From Panagrolaimus kolymaensis (taxonomy: Eukaryota > Nematoda > Chromadorea > Rhabditida > Panagrolaimidae): 64,000 bases of DNA. Position numbers and translations under genes: made by a program. The notes below the pieces were generated by a model. That model was not told the origin of the DNA. It saw only the letters and a list, made by a program, of their open reading frames with translations, and searched no databases. Below, piece after piece: positions 26,087 through 36,289 of the stretch (position 1 is the stretch's first letter; each line of letters starts with the position of its first letter). The stretch spans positions 1,860,001-1,924,000 of the forward strand of contig JAJQJQ010000043.1 of NCBI GenBank assembly GCA_028622995.1, read 5' to 3'.

Positions 26087-28475
26087 AATTAAAATAATTA
26101 TTTTTCAGCCTTATAGAAGGCATATCCAAAAGTAAAAAAATTGAGTAAATAAAAAAATCACAGGTTTTTTGTTTATTGATTTTTTCTGAAAAAAAAAATA
26201 AATATGAATTACCTATTTTGAAAGTTATGAACATCAAAAAATGACGTCAAAACCGGATCAAATTTGGATAGAAAAAAACTGTGGGATCATATTTTTTCGC
26301 GAGGAAAAATAAAAACATTTGTTTAAAAATGGAGAAAAAAGAATCATGACTAAACATGAAAATAAAAAAAATGTATGGAAATGAGGATTTTAAAATTGCG
26401 TAAATCAAAAACTGACAATAAACAGAAAAAATATATTTCTAACTGAGAAAAAAATCCTTTATCTAAAAAATGGAAGGTAAAACTGTTAATTTTAAATTCA
26501 TTGAAGGTTTCACTATAATTTTACAACGAATAAAAAAAACTTATTTATATAATAAAGTAAACTGAGTGTAATAATGACGGTGTAAAATTTAAAGAAACAA
26601 TTCATGATTTGAAAAAAATTATGCAGTAAAACACACAAATATATTTATATAAAAACTGTAAAAAAATTAATAACATAGTGTGTCTCTTTTTTTTAAATTT
26701 AAAGAATGCCCCATATTTTTGCATATTAACCCTCAAATTTCAAAGGCATTTAATTTGGAAGTCTAACTGCAAACTAGTGAAATAAAAACAAATTTAAAAT
26801 CGAAAAGTTAGAGTGGAAAAATAATGTTTAGAAAATAAACTGTACATGCTTTGATGAGCTCAAAGCAAAATGATAATAATAAAGTTACGAGTATTAATAA
26901 AAACTGCCAACGATTGTTATTGCTTTGAAAAGAATAATAAAAGAAATTTACTCTTGAGATTCATTCATCAAAACAAACATTTACTAAATCAATAATAAAA
27001 AAATAAAAAAGAAAAAATTAATTGGTCGATTAATCAAAACCAAAGAGAAAAAAGGAATTTATGTAGGTTCGTTTCATCTTCGGTGATGAATGATAATAAA
27101 CCCAAATAATTAACTTTTGTTATTATTGAATAAAATGAAAAGAAAAAATTCTTTTAAATTTATGAAAGTAAGAAAAAATAGGCGTAACAAAACTGTATCA
27201 GCGATGTTTCCCTTTTTTGTTAATAAAAAAAAGTTTAAAAAAGACAAACAAAAAAAATTTGGAAAGGTTAAAATGCAGAATTAAGGCAAGAAAGGATTTA
27301 TCAGAATGGAAAAAGAAATATAAAAAAACTGAGATATTGGATTTGATGGGAATCATGAAAGTATGATCATTATTTAAATTAATAAAGTTTTAAGAAAACT
27401 AATTAAAATTAAACTGTATCCTTGACTTATTTTTTGCAATTAAAAAACAAAATAAATAAATTAGCAGATATAAATTTTTCAAATCAATTTTTAAACTGTA
27501 TAAATAAATTAAACAAAGTTAATGGCATCCGAGAAAAATTAAAGGTTGCAAACACACTGAAAAATCCTAATTTAAACTATATTTAAATTTAAATAAAACT
27601 GTGAAAGACAGATGACTTGGTTTATCGGTAATAAATTTAAAAAAAGGATTTATAAAAACTGAAAAACGTGAAAAGACGGGCGAAAATTTAGAAGACAAAG
27701 TAATCCAAATTCATATACTAAAGAATTTTAAAAAACAGTAAGTGATGATCTTAACCGATCGGTAATTAAAATATATTTTTTTATGTGTAAATAAACTGCT
27801 TTAGAACGTTTTTTCTCTTATACATCCCTCAAAGATAATAACCAAGGTTTCTTAACGAAAAAACTTATTTTTTTTTTAAACAAAAGCTTTGCTTCCCAAC
27901 TCAAAGCCAATAAGAAAAGCGATGTAAAAAATTAGATAAATTTGAAGTTAATCTGTTCTCAAAATCATCGAAGTATTTTTCAGAAATTTTTTTTTAGAAA
28001 AATTTCAAGGATAGAACCAAAATAACAAGAACCACTAGTAATTAACAAAAAATTAAAAACAATGTCATAAAACTGAGAAGAAAAATATTTTGATTTTTAT
28101 CATAAAAAACTGTTCAACAAATGAAGGTAATTACAAAAAAAAACTGTTTTTGAAATCTCGGAAGCATTTCAGAATTAAATTGTTTAAATACTTCTTGATT
28201 TATTTATTCAAGTTAACTGACAAAATGAATGCTAGAAGATAAAATAAGAAAACTGTGCTTTACATATTTTCCAAAAAAACTGTAGGTGGAAAATTTACAG
28301 TAAGAAGCGATTCAAAAATTTAAACTCAGTAAAACAATATGGCGAGAAAATTTTTTTTGGGGGTGATATGGCATTGAATTTCTCCAACCTTGATTAAAAT
28401 GAAGAAGAAAAAAATAATGGATCCAAAATAGGCTTGAAAAAACTCGAAGGCGACTGAAAAAAAAACTGAGAAGGA
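26087..28475. other. rol-3 upstream region filled with the AAACTG motif
   Basis: No coding sequence found. The array continues in the same polarity as in rol-3 introns, so this may be a 5' untranslated intron of rol-3 or promoter-proximal DNA. Parts of 27.5-28.5 kb reappear inverted at about 30.9-32.3 kb. Confidence 0.5.
28036..28145 (+). repeat. Direct repeat, copy 2 (partner 4551-4660)
   Basis: This upstream copy of the segment below the rol-3 stop shares AATGTCATAAAACTGAG and AAAAAACTGTTCAAC with it. It is itself within the region that has an inverted copy near 31.7 kb. Confidence 0.65.
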
Positions 28476-28479
28476 ATTA

Positions 28480-29650
28480 TTATTTTCCGTCATTTAGAAA
28501 CACCCAACAATTTCAACAATAAAAAAAATTGATCGTAAACAAAAAAAGAAAGAAAAGAAATTAAAGGGTCAATGAAGAAAGCCACATACATAATAATCTT
28601 TTAATTAATACTTTAAACCTTTCAACAACAAAAAAAAATATCGGAGAAAAAAGGAAGAAGTCGTCGTCGGTCGGTCGTCAAATCGAATCATCTTCAAATT
28701 AACTAAATTTCTCCATGATCGTAGTAAACCATGGGTATTTAAAAAAAAGGGTATCATTCTTTCGACCAAACTTTTCTTTTTCTCGAGAAGAGAAACTTAA
28801 TCGGTAATCAATGAAAAATAAAAATAGAGAGTTGCGTAAAAAAAGTTAGTTTTAAACCAAAAAAAGGAAGAAGGAAAGGTAAGTAAAAGGACGCGAGAAA
28901 AATAAATTTTTTGTAACGAACACGAATAAAAAAAGTTGGTGAGTCAGCGTTAAAATGAATTGAAATGAGAGAGGGGAAATCGGAAGATAGATGATAGATG
29001 CAAAGGAAGGAAGGAATGAAAAAAATGTTCGAATTTCGAAGGTAAGTAACAACTACTACGACAACGACAAAAAAAAAAGTATGAGAAGAGAGAAAGTGAT
29101 GGCGTCGTCGTTCAGTTCAGTTAAGTTGCGCGACACCACAGCCGACGACGATCGAATCGACATGGCTCAATTCAAGGCCATTTACGTTTTAGTCTTTTCT
29201 TTTTTCCTTCGTTCTTCATTCACCTTTTTTCTGTCCTTTTTATTTTTTCCCTTTCTTTCCCGATCAAAATACTGCTCGCTCTTGCGTGCGCGAGAATACC
29301 ATTAAAAACAATAATAACAACAACAAAAAAGGGAGGAGAAAAAGAGCAACCGCCACCCATCATCAAGAAAAAATGCTGACGGCTTTTTTTTCTTTACTTT
29401 TTTCTTATTCTTCCGTTCGAATTCAGTCAGTCAGTCAGTCAGTCAGTCGGGTCGGGTCATCCATTTTCTATTTTCCTTTTTATTAGTTTCAACAACAATA
29501 ACTTTTTTGTAAGACAAAAAGAAAGAAAATTTGAATATTTTTAGGACTTTTTTTTCTTTAAAAGACATTTTTTTAAAATCGCACTTTTAAAAAAATTTGG
29601 TGGTGCATTTGGAAAACTTTTATTTCCTTTTCTCGGCATTGAAAAAAATT
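28480..29650. promoter_or_regulatory. Motif-free, purine-rich island between oppositely polarised arrays; candidate bidirectional promoter
   Basis: Composition changes here. There are GGAAGGAAGG and GAGAAGAGAAA runs, GTCGTCGTCGGTCGGTCG, more CpG, and no AAACTG or CAGTTT array. To the left the array reads on the minus strand, to the right on the plus strand. A strong-looking + strand donor (AAG/GTAAGT) lies at 29041/29042, preceded by a short open frame from ATG 28991. Another GTAAGT lies at 28879. These fit transcription start regions of divergent units, but no core promoter element is identified. Confidence 0.35.
29424..29449 (+). repeat. (CAGT)n microsatellite
   Basis: About six tandem CAGT units followed by CGGGTCGGGTC. 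A simple repeat inside the motif-free island. It is not part of the CAGTTT array, which lacks tandem structure. Confidence 0.9.
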
Positions 29651-29925
29651 ACAAACTCGTAATTTTTGTTTCAGTTTTTTTAAACTTGAATAAAAATAAT
29701 ATATAAATATTAAGGAAACCGCTACAGTTTATTTTTCTTTCTTGATTTTATGAAAAATCATAGGCAATTGCAGTTTTACTTTTAGTTTTTTCTAATTTTC
29801 GGTTGCTTTCGTCATCTACAACTTCTTCCAGTTTAACTATTTATTTTTAAAAAAAATTATATTTAGTTGTTCTACAGTTTAAACAATATTTTTTTCCATA
29901 ATATTTCTCATTTTAATTTTTTTAG

Positions 29926-30159
29926 TTCCATTAATTCCATCAACATCCCCGCCAATGGATGTAATAACATTTGATAATGCAACGAAAGCATTTTATTTTG
30001 CGGATGCCTCTGATATTTCTGTATTTCGTTCCATGTCACCCAAAACCATTCGATATCGATTCCTTGATTTTCTTACCATTACTCATTTATCGATTATTCC
30101 AAATAAAGCTGTAATTATTTTTGCTTCCGCGTATCAAATAGTTCAATATCGTCTTACTG
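29926..30159 (+). pseudogene. Inverted copy of a rol-3 propeller exon (of 19223-19472)
   Basis: Nearly the whole exon is present, with a TTTTTTAG acceptor. The protein differs from the 19223-19472 exon at one residue over about 70 (Ser to Asn in IIPNKAV), while several codons differ silently. A GTAAAA follows directly after CTTACTG, cutting the last five codons. The flanking introns are not similar to those at 19.2 kb. It precedes, on the + strand, copies of more upstream parts of the gene, so order is scrambled. Confidence 0.85.
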
Positions 30160-30439
30160 GTAAAATAAAAAAAGCGGCCTTTTTTTATTTAAATTACAGT
30201 TAATATTTTTGAATAAAAATTTAATATTAAATAAGTCACAAATGTTTTTAACCCTTGCAATAATTGCAGTGGACAGTTTTTTTTTCTAAAGATATTTGAT
30301 ATCAGCGATGTCTATAATGCGTCAGATTATAAAAAATTAAAATTATTTATTAAGACAGTTCTTTAAAACTGCCCTTAAAATGTGAAATTCACTAGAATAG
30401 TTTTTATTATTTCTTTTAAAAATTCTGAATTTTAAAAAA

Positions 30440-30611
30440 TGAACCGAGAAAAAAACACAGTTTTATATTCGCAAAAGAAAATTCTAATTTTTTTAAACTT
30501 CCATTTTGTTATTTTAAAAATTCAGTTTATAATCAAAGAATAAAATTTTCACACTTGTTTTAAGTTAATTCATTTTTTATAAGTATTTTTTCAGACCTTC
30601 CTGACAATATT
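30440..30611 (+). pseudogene. Inverted fragment of the rol-3 kinase-entry intron and first exon bases
   Basis: This segment aligns by eye with the reverse complement of about 7620-7760: shared CAGTTTTATATTCGCAAA, AATTCAGTTTAT and TTTTCACACTTGTTT, ending in a TTTTTTCAG acceptor and ACCTTCC of the kinase exon. The exon copy breaks off at once. One of three motif copies is lost (CAGTTT to CATTTT). Confidence 0.75.
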
Positions 30612-30835
30612 TATCAGTTTATTTCAAAATTCAACCGAAACTCAGTATTTTCAAATCAAAATATTTTTTCGATTTCAAAAAGTTTCACATGAATCAGTTT
30701 TCATCAAAAACAATAAAAAGGTTAAAATAATAAAGCAAAAATAATGTGATTCTTAATTTTTAAACAAAGCGAAAGATATACTAAAGAATTACAGTTTAAA
30801 CATAAAAAACAAACATAATAAAAAAAATTTTTAAC
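30612..30835 (+). repeat. Direct repeat, copy 1 (partner 39228-39450)
   Basis: ATCAGTTTATTTCAAAATTC, CAGTTTTCATCAAAAA and ATAATGTGATTCTTAATTTT are shared in order with 39228-39450. Differences cluster just before the CAGTTT sites. The two copies lie near the two ends of the inverted-polarity block. Confidence 0.75.
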
Positions 30836-30904
30836 AGTTTTTTACTAATTTTTTAAAATATTTATTGTGATCAAACTATATCATTCAGAAATCCAGTTTT
30901 CAAT

Positions 30905-32330
30905 TTTTTTTTATTGTTGAAATTGTTGGATGTAATAAATGGCGAAAAATAATTATTCCTTCTTCAGTTTTTTCAAGCTTTTATTTGGATCAATTTTTTT
31001 CTTCTTCATTTTAATCAAGGTTGAAAAGATCCATTGCCACCCCCAAAAAATATTTTTCCTGGCAAATTCTTTACTCACAAGGGAACCTTTTTGGGTGTGA
31101 GATCGCTGGAGAAAATTCACCTAGCCCATCGTGTAGTACTCATATATTTAAGACGTTTGGGAGAATATGGCTTCCCCCAGAGGGAGAGAAAAAAAGATAT
31201 GTATTTATTAAGGTACGAATTAACTATATTTAACTCAACTTTTCTTTCGTTTGTTTGATATTTTGGCGCTTTGTTCCGCGAAAAATCGAAGGAAAAAGTT
31301 GAGTTAAATATAGTTAATTCGTACCTTAATAAATACATATCTTTTTTTCTCTCCCTCTGGGGGAAGCCATATTCTCCCAAACGTCTTAAATATATGAGTA
31401 CTACACGATGGGCTAGGTGAATTTTCTCCAGCGATCTCACACCCAAAAAGGTTCCCTTGTCAGTTTAAATTTTTGAATCGATTCTTTTAGTAAATTTCCA
31501 CCTGAAAAGCAGTTTTTTTTTGAAAATAATTACGTAATTGACAGTTTTCTTATTTTGTCTGATAGCATTAACATCGTCAGTTAACTTAATTAAATTAATC
31601 AAGAAGTATTTAAACATTTTATTTTTAAAAATGCCTCGCGAATTCAAATACAGTTTTTTTTGTAATTGCTGACATCGATTCAACCGTTTTTTACGATAAA
31701 AACCAATTTTTTTTACTTCTCAGTTTTATGACATTCTTTCTATTTTTTGTTAATTACTAGTGGTTCTTGTTATTTTGGTTCTATCCTTGAAATTTTTCTA
31801 AAAAAAATTTTTCTGAAAAATACTTGGATGATTTCGAAAACAGTTTAACTTCAAATTTATCTAATTTTTTACATCGCTTCTTATTGTATTTGAGTTAGTA
31901 AGCGAAGCTTTTATTTAAAAAAAATAATTTTTTTGCTTTATAAATTTTGATTATTATTTTTGAAGGATGTATGAAAAAGAATAAAAGCGTTATAAAGCAG
32001 TTAATTACATATAAAAAAACTTTTTATTTTAATTATCGATAGGTTAAGATCATCACTTACTGTTTTTTTAAATTCTTTAGTATATGAATTTGGATTACTT
32101 TGTCTTCTAAATTTTCCTACGCCTGGTCGCTGCAACAGTTTTTTCTTCGTATATTTTTTAAATATATTAACGAAAAAAGAAGTCATCTTTTACAGTTTTT
32201 TATTTAAAGAAAATTTAAATTAGGATTTTCAGTTTTATTGCACCCTTTAATTTTTCTCGGATTCCATTAACTATATTTAATTTATATTTCCTACAAATCC
32301 ACAGCGTGCCAGTTTTTTATATATTTTTTA
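30905..32330 (+). repeat. Inverted copy of rol-3 upstream DNA (about 28525 down to 27480), split by a hairpin insertion
   Basis: Colinear inverted matches: about 30,905-31,076 to 28,525-28,345; 31,461-31,500 to just below that; 31,690-31,870 to 28,110-27,940; 32,040-32,115 to 27,770-27,680; 32,150-32,320 to 27,640-27,490. Long identical runs include TTAATTACTAGTGGTTCTTG. The 31077-31460 palindrome is absent from the original. Confidence 0.75.
31077..31460. mobile_element. 384-base foldback element: two ~167-base arms, ~50-base loop
   Basis: The left arm (31077-31243) begins ACAAGGGAACCTTTTTGGG and the right arm (31294-31460) is its nearly perfect reverse complement, ending GGTTCCCTTGT. The loop contains GGCGCTTTGTTCCGCG. 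The matching position in the original copy (near 28,340) lacks it, so it is a discrete insertion. Near-identical arms suggest recent origin or gene conversion. It could be a foldback MITE, and if transcribed would form long double-stranded RNA. No transposase is present. Confidence 0.85.
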
Positions 32331-32413
32331 TTCCATGTTAAAAAAATTATAATTAAAGATGGCAAAACTTTTGGTACAGTTTTTTAAAATTTATTAAATT
32401 TATTTTTTTGTAG

Positions 32414-33200
32414 CTCTTGCAACTTTATCCCACGATGAATTAGTTGTTGGATTAAGTGATGGTTCAATATATTCCCTTCGAATTTTACCTTCACAAAATT
32501 TTATGTTGGAAAATGAAGAAAAATTATTAGACATGGCTTCCGTAAATAATGAGAATATGACAGCCACAAATGAAACAACAAATATTTCGAGTGATAACAA
32601 AAAATATAAAACTGAGCAATCGCTTATTCGAGAACCCGATGGAGTTGAAATTGTTCAATTAGTTGTGGATGGAATCCAAAAACGAATTTATGCATTTCGA
32701 AATCAATCGGGTTTAATTCGATGTTCCTTTGAAAATTGTTTAAATGCCACTGTTCTTACCACGAAATCTATAGCCTATATAGAAAGAATTGCAGTTGATT
32801 CATAGAATGGATTTTTATATTATTCAACTTCGAATGGAGATGTTTTTATTGCGACTCTTTTTCCATGGCAATCCCCTTCCACTTATTCCTTTAATATTCA
32901 AAGAAGGCTGGCACAAATCCCACAAATTTATTCCATGGAAATTAATTATGAATCACAACAATTAATAACAATTTTAAAAAATGGAACTTTAATTGCAATG
33001 AATTTAATTAATCAAAATAATATAAAAAATTTACGACCAAATATGGGAGAATCTGAAAAATACGATGCAGTTAAAAAACAAAAATATTTTAATAAAAAAT
33101 TATTTTGGATTTCCACCAATTGTGGCGATGATCACGAATGGAAGAGTTGCCTTTATGGAGAAGAAAAAGATCCTGAAAGGGGAACGATACATTTAAATAG
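32414..33200 (+). pseudogene. Inverted copy of the rol-3 propeller exon (of 21916-22705) with a Trp-to-stop change
   Basis: Acceptor TTTTTGTAG, donor GTAAAA at 33201. The protein is about 90% identical by eye to the minus-strand exon. At 32803-32805 the Trp codon of VDSWNG is TAG. At the codon where the minus-strand copy has TAA, this copy has TAT. Each copy is thus open where the other is broken. The sequence before 32,400 matches rol-3 upstream DNA, so about 4.7 kb containing the first exons is missing from the copy. Confidence 0.88.
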
Positions 33201-33673
33201 GTAAAATTATTTAACAGTTGTAAAAATTTAAAAATATAAGTATTTTTTTTTTGTTGCAAGGAATTTTAAAAGAAACAACAAATTTTTAGAATAATTCGAT
33301 TAACATATCTCATTAAAAATATTCGGGATATTTTTTGTTAATAAAAAAAATTTCACTATTCAGTTTTAATTTTATTGGAATATCCTCTTTGCGTACTTGA
33401 ACCCAGTTTTATATTTTTTAAACTCGCCAAAATATAATTTGCAATTTATTTTTTGTAAAGTAAATATTAATTTTAATAGCAAACTCAAAAAGTTTCATTA
33501 AAATTTAAATGTATACAGTTTTTGATTTCCTGATAAGAAAAATTCAGTTTTTTAAAATAATATTTTAACTTTTCGAGGTGTATGTAAAATGCGTGATAAT
33601 TTCGGTTTCATCAACAGTAATAACTCAAAGAATTTATATAATTTTCATGTTGCTTTAAAATCCAGTTTAATTA

Positions 33674-34015
33674 AGTCGCGCGGCGCAGCTCCTAGCACAT
33701 TCAAACTTCCCGCTCTCAAACTCTTGCTCGTGCTCTTGCTTCTCCACTCTCAAACAGAATGCTCCACTCAACCAATGAAATGAAGTCAGCCAAACGGCAG
33801 CCTAAATTCACTCTTCGTAGCTTTTGTTTGTTAGCTTTTAGTTAGTTGTGTTGTTATGTTATCATCTGTGCTGGTTGTTGTTTATCCTGAATAAATATGT
33901 TTGTGAATATGTTCTTGTGTTTATTTGGATGATCCCAGCTGCAGAAGATACAACCAACTCCCAAAGAACTCTTCTTCCTAAACCTCGACGAAACCAATAT
34001 CTGTCACCGCGTGAC
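33674..34015. mobile_element. Solo-LTR-like insertion (342 bases) with a 5-base target duplication
   Basis: The surroundings align with the inverted original (about 21,545-21,410): CCAGTTTAATTA continues there directly into TATATTTTTT. In this copy AATTA occurs on both sides (33669-33673 and 34016-34020) of a GC-richer insert starting AGTCGCGCGG and ending CACCGCGTGAC. The ends are imperfectly inverted (GTC-CGCGG). The interior has no open frame of note, a run of (G)CTC-rich sequence and AATAAA near 33,890. A 5-base duplication and this size fit a solo LTR; BEL/Pao is possible given the gag fragment at 36.3 kb. Confidence 0.7.
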
Positions 34016-34304
34016 AATTATATATTTTTTTCAAAAACTCTAATTACCCAAAAGCCACACAACTAAGCATTTATTATTTTTTGCAAATCAAAAGAAAACG
34101 ATAAACCAGCGTAGACGCTATGAATTGCAGTTTATAAATTTAATATTAGTCATATTTATTTATCGACAGTTTTTAAATAAAATTTTCTCTGTTATTAATA
34201 CCGCCATATTATTTTCCCTTCGTATTCAGTTTTATATATTTTTAATTTAAGTTTTTTTACAAAAAAATCCACCAACACAACCCACCACAGTTAATTTTTT
34301 TTAG

Positions 34305-34870
34305 ATATTTGTATCCCGGCCCTGTCATTGATTTGGCTATCCTACAAGATCATCCCGTACCAGTTTATTTAATGCCACCAGAAAAAGTTAGTTTAATTAT
34401 TTCTGGAAAAGAAGCTAAAGCAACTTGGATTCCACCCATTTCACTTCCATTTCAAGGTATAATTTTCCATCCTATTTATAAAATATTGAGCAGTTTAAAT
34501 ATTTTTTTCTTTAGCTCCTGGAATTTCATGGAGAAATTTAAAATATGATTATAAATTTATTGAAACTTCCACAAATTCCATTTTGGAGCATTCAGAAACT
34601 TCAGAAACTTTTGTATTTTTAAATTCAAAAATTTCCAAAGCCACGAATTATTCAATTTTTGTGAGAGTTTGCATCAATAAAAAATTGAATGAAGACAGTT
34701 TTTCTCATTGCTCAAAATTTATTTCATCGTCATTTATGACACCGGGTTTATTTTCCACGATTCCCATATTTCCAAGTGTTATTGCTTATGTTCAAGAAAA
34801 TAATGAAGCCGAATCTCTAAAAATGATTGATATCCTTGGAAGAGATATTAAAGCAACAATCGTCGACTAA
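34305..34870 (+). pseudogene. Inverted copies of two rol-3 FN3-region exons (of 20990-21141 and 20582-20935)
   Basis: 34305-34456 encodes YLYPGPVIDLAILQDHPVPV and more. 34515-34870 encodes APGISWRNLKYDYKFIETST up to IDILGRD, then diverges to a TAA at 34868. Splice sites between them are kept and the intron keeps a CAGTTT. The similarity to rol-3 ends here. Together with 32414-33200 these are in original gene order. Confidence 0.85.
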
Positions 34871-36280
34871 AAAATTTGTTTTGTTTTAAAATAATTTCAA
34901 TTACAGTTTAAAAATAAATATTTTTTCATCGAAACATCCACCTTCAGTTAAAAAAGAAGAGCTCCAGATTAGAGACTTCTTTATTGTTAATCATTAAAAG
35001 CCATAAATTATGTTTTATTTGTTGAAAAAACACATTATTTCAGTAAAAAGTAAAATGACAGTGATCAGTTTTTTTTACATATTATTTATTTTGACTTTGA
35101 AACCTACAAAAGAAAGTTTATTAAAAGCCTAAATATGTATTCCTCCGACAGTTAAATTACAAAATTTTAATAATCTTTAAGATCCAATGTATAAAATAAT
35201 CGATTCAGTTTTTTTAAGTAAATTTAAATTTATTTTATGAATATAAATTGAAAGTTGTTGCTTTTTTTTTGCTAACTATTCTCACTAGTTTTTATTGTAA
35301 TTTAGTAAGATTTTTGCTCAATGCGCAACATGTATACCAGTTAAATTTCTAAAATTCTAAAACCTCAATGAACCATATGTATCAGTTTTTTTTAAATAGA
35401 TTAAATCATTGCATGGAAAAAAATGATTTTTTCTTTTCTATTAATGTTTATTCTTTTCAGTTTTCTCTTAAATTAAAAATAAAAAGTATTAAATATTTGT
35501 GCCAAAAATGATGGCAAAAAAAGAGAAGCCAAAATTTTATCGTTATGCAGTTTAATAAGTAAAAGATTCTTTAATCTTATTCTTAAAAAGTTTAATTTTT
35601 TTTTGTTTTTAATAAACCGTTTCAGTTTTTTTAAATCTATAAAATTTTAAACATTCTAAGGTAGCGAACGCACTTGCAAAAAAAAATATGAGAATAAAAT
35701 ACTCAACGAAATTCACATTTTTTAAAAACTAACTTGAAGATCGAAAAAAGTTAAATGCTTTTATTTTGTCCGCTTTTTTGAGTACACAGTTTTAATCAAT
35801 TTTTTTTTCAACAATGCTTAATTCCTTTTACGCGCCTCCTTGTTTTGGAGCAGTTTTAAAGAAACTTTATTTTTTTGATGTTAATATGGAAATACCCGCT
35901 TTTTAAAATGCAGTTTAAAAAAAATTTAAGTTATGTTATTATAAATTTTATTATTATTTACCGAGAACATTAAGCTCCTCAGTTAATCAAAAAAGTGATA
36001 AAGATTGTAATTAAATATTTACATTTGAAACTTTATCTCTTTAAAAAGTCGATCATCTCAGTTTTAATAATTTCAATTATTACTTCGAATCAAAGAAGTG
36101 GTAAAATAAAAGTTGATTATAAAATAATGAAACTATTTTTTTAGGATTAAAACTACCCCTGAAAATCTTAAATTCCAGTTTTTTATCTTTACCGGTGATT
36201 TTTTTATTTTTACAGTTTTTGTTAAATTAAAAATAACAAAACGCTTTTTATTCCTAAAAATAAAGTTTATAAAAATAATG
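34871..36280. other. Non-coding, motif-filled stretch
   Basis: CAGTTT on the + strand recurs throughout. No exon, RNA gene or similarity to rol-3 exons was recognised. It may be duplicated intron DNA diverged beyond recognition. Confidence 0.5.
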
Positions 36281-36289
36281 TTTTTTTAG

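Larger units (their letters stand above)
3395..28475 (-). repeat. Dispersed strand-polarised CAGTTT motif array, left block (AAACTG on the + strand)
   Basis: The core AAACTG on the + strand, usually preceded by A/T-rich sequence, recurs through the introns and flanks of rol-3. Hand-reading 9,481-10,980 gave 19 (A)AACTG sites and no CAGTTT on the + strand, about one per 79 bases. At this base composition a given strand should show AAACTG about once in 3 kb. The 15-25 bases after AAACTG are of ordinary complexity, then A/T-rich sequence resumes. The motif is rare in exons; one case is at about 11,420. I saw none between 1 and 3.39 kb. Function unknown. Confidence 0.85.

Noticed and set aside
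29424..29449. The (CAGT)n tract as the seed of the CAGTTT array
   Set aside because: The tract is an ordinary tandem microsatellite in the one region that lacks the array. The array's units are dispersed, single, and always followed by A/T-rich DNA.
28991..29486. Plus-strand open frames in the motif-free island as a protein gene
   Set aside because: Past the donor at 29042 the translations are low-complexity (Phe/Ser and Lys/Arg runs). Only the short piece before the donor is kept, as a possible leader exon.
31021..31446. Open frames on both strands over the hairpin encoding related peptides
   Set aside because: The two frames are mirror translations of the same palindrome arms, an artefact of the inverted repeat.
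33589..34066. Plus-strand open frames around 33.6-34.0 kb
   Set aside because: They run across the boundaries of the LTR-like insertion and its flanks and have no domain.
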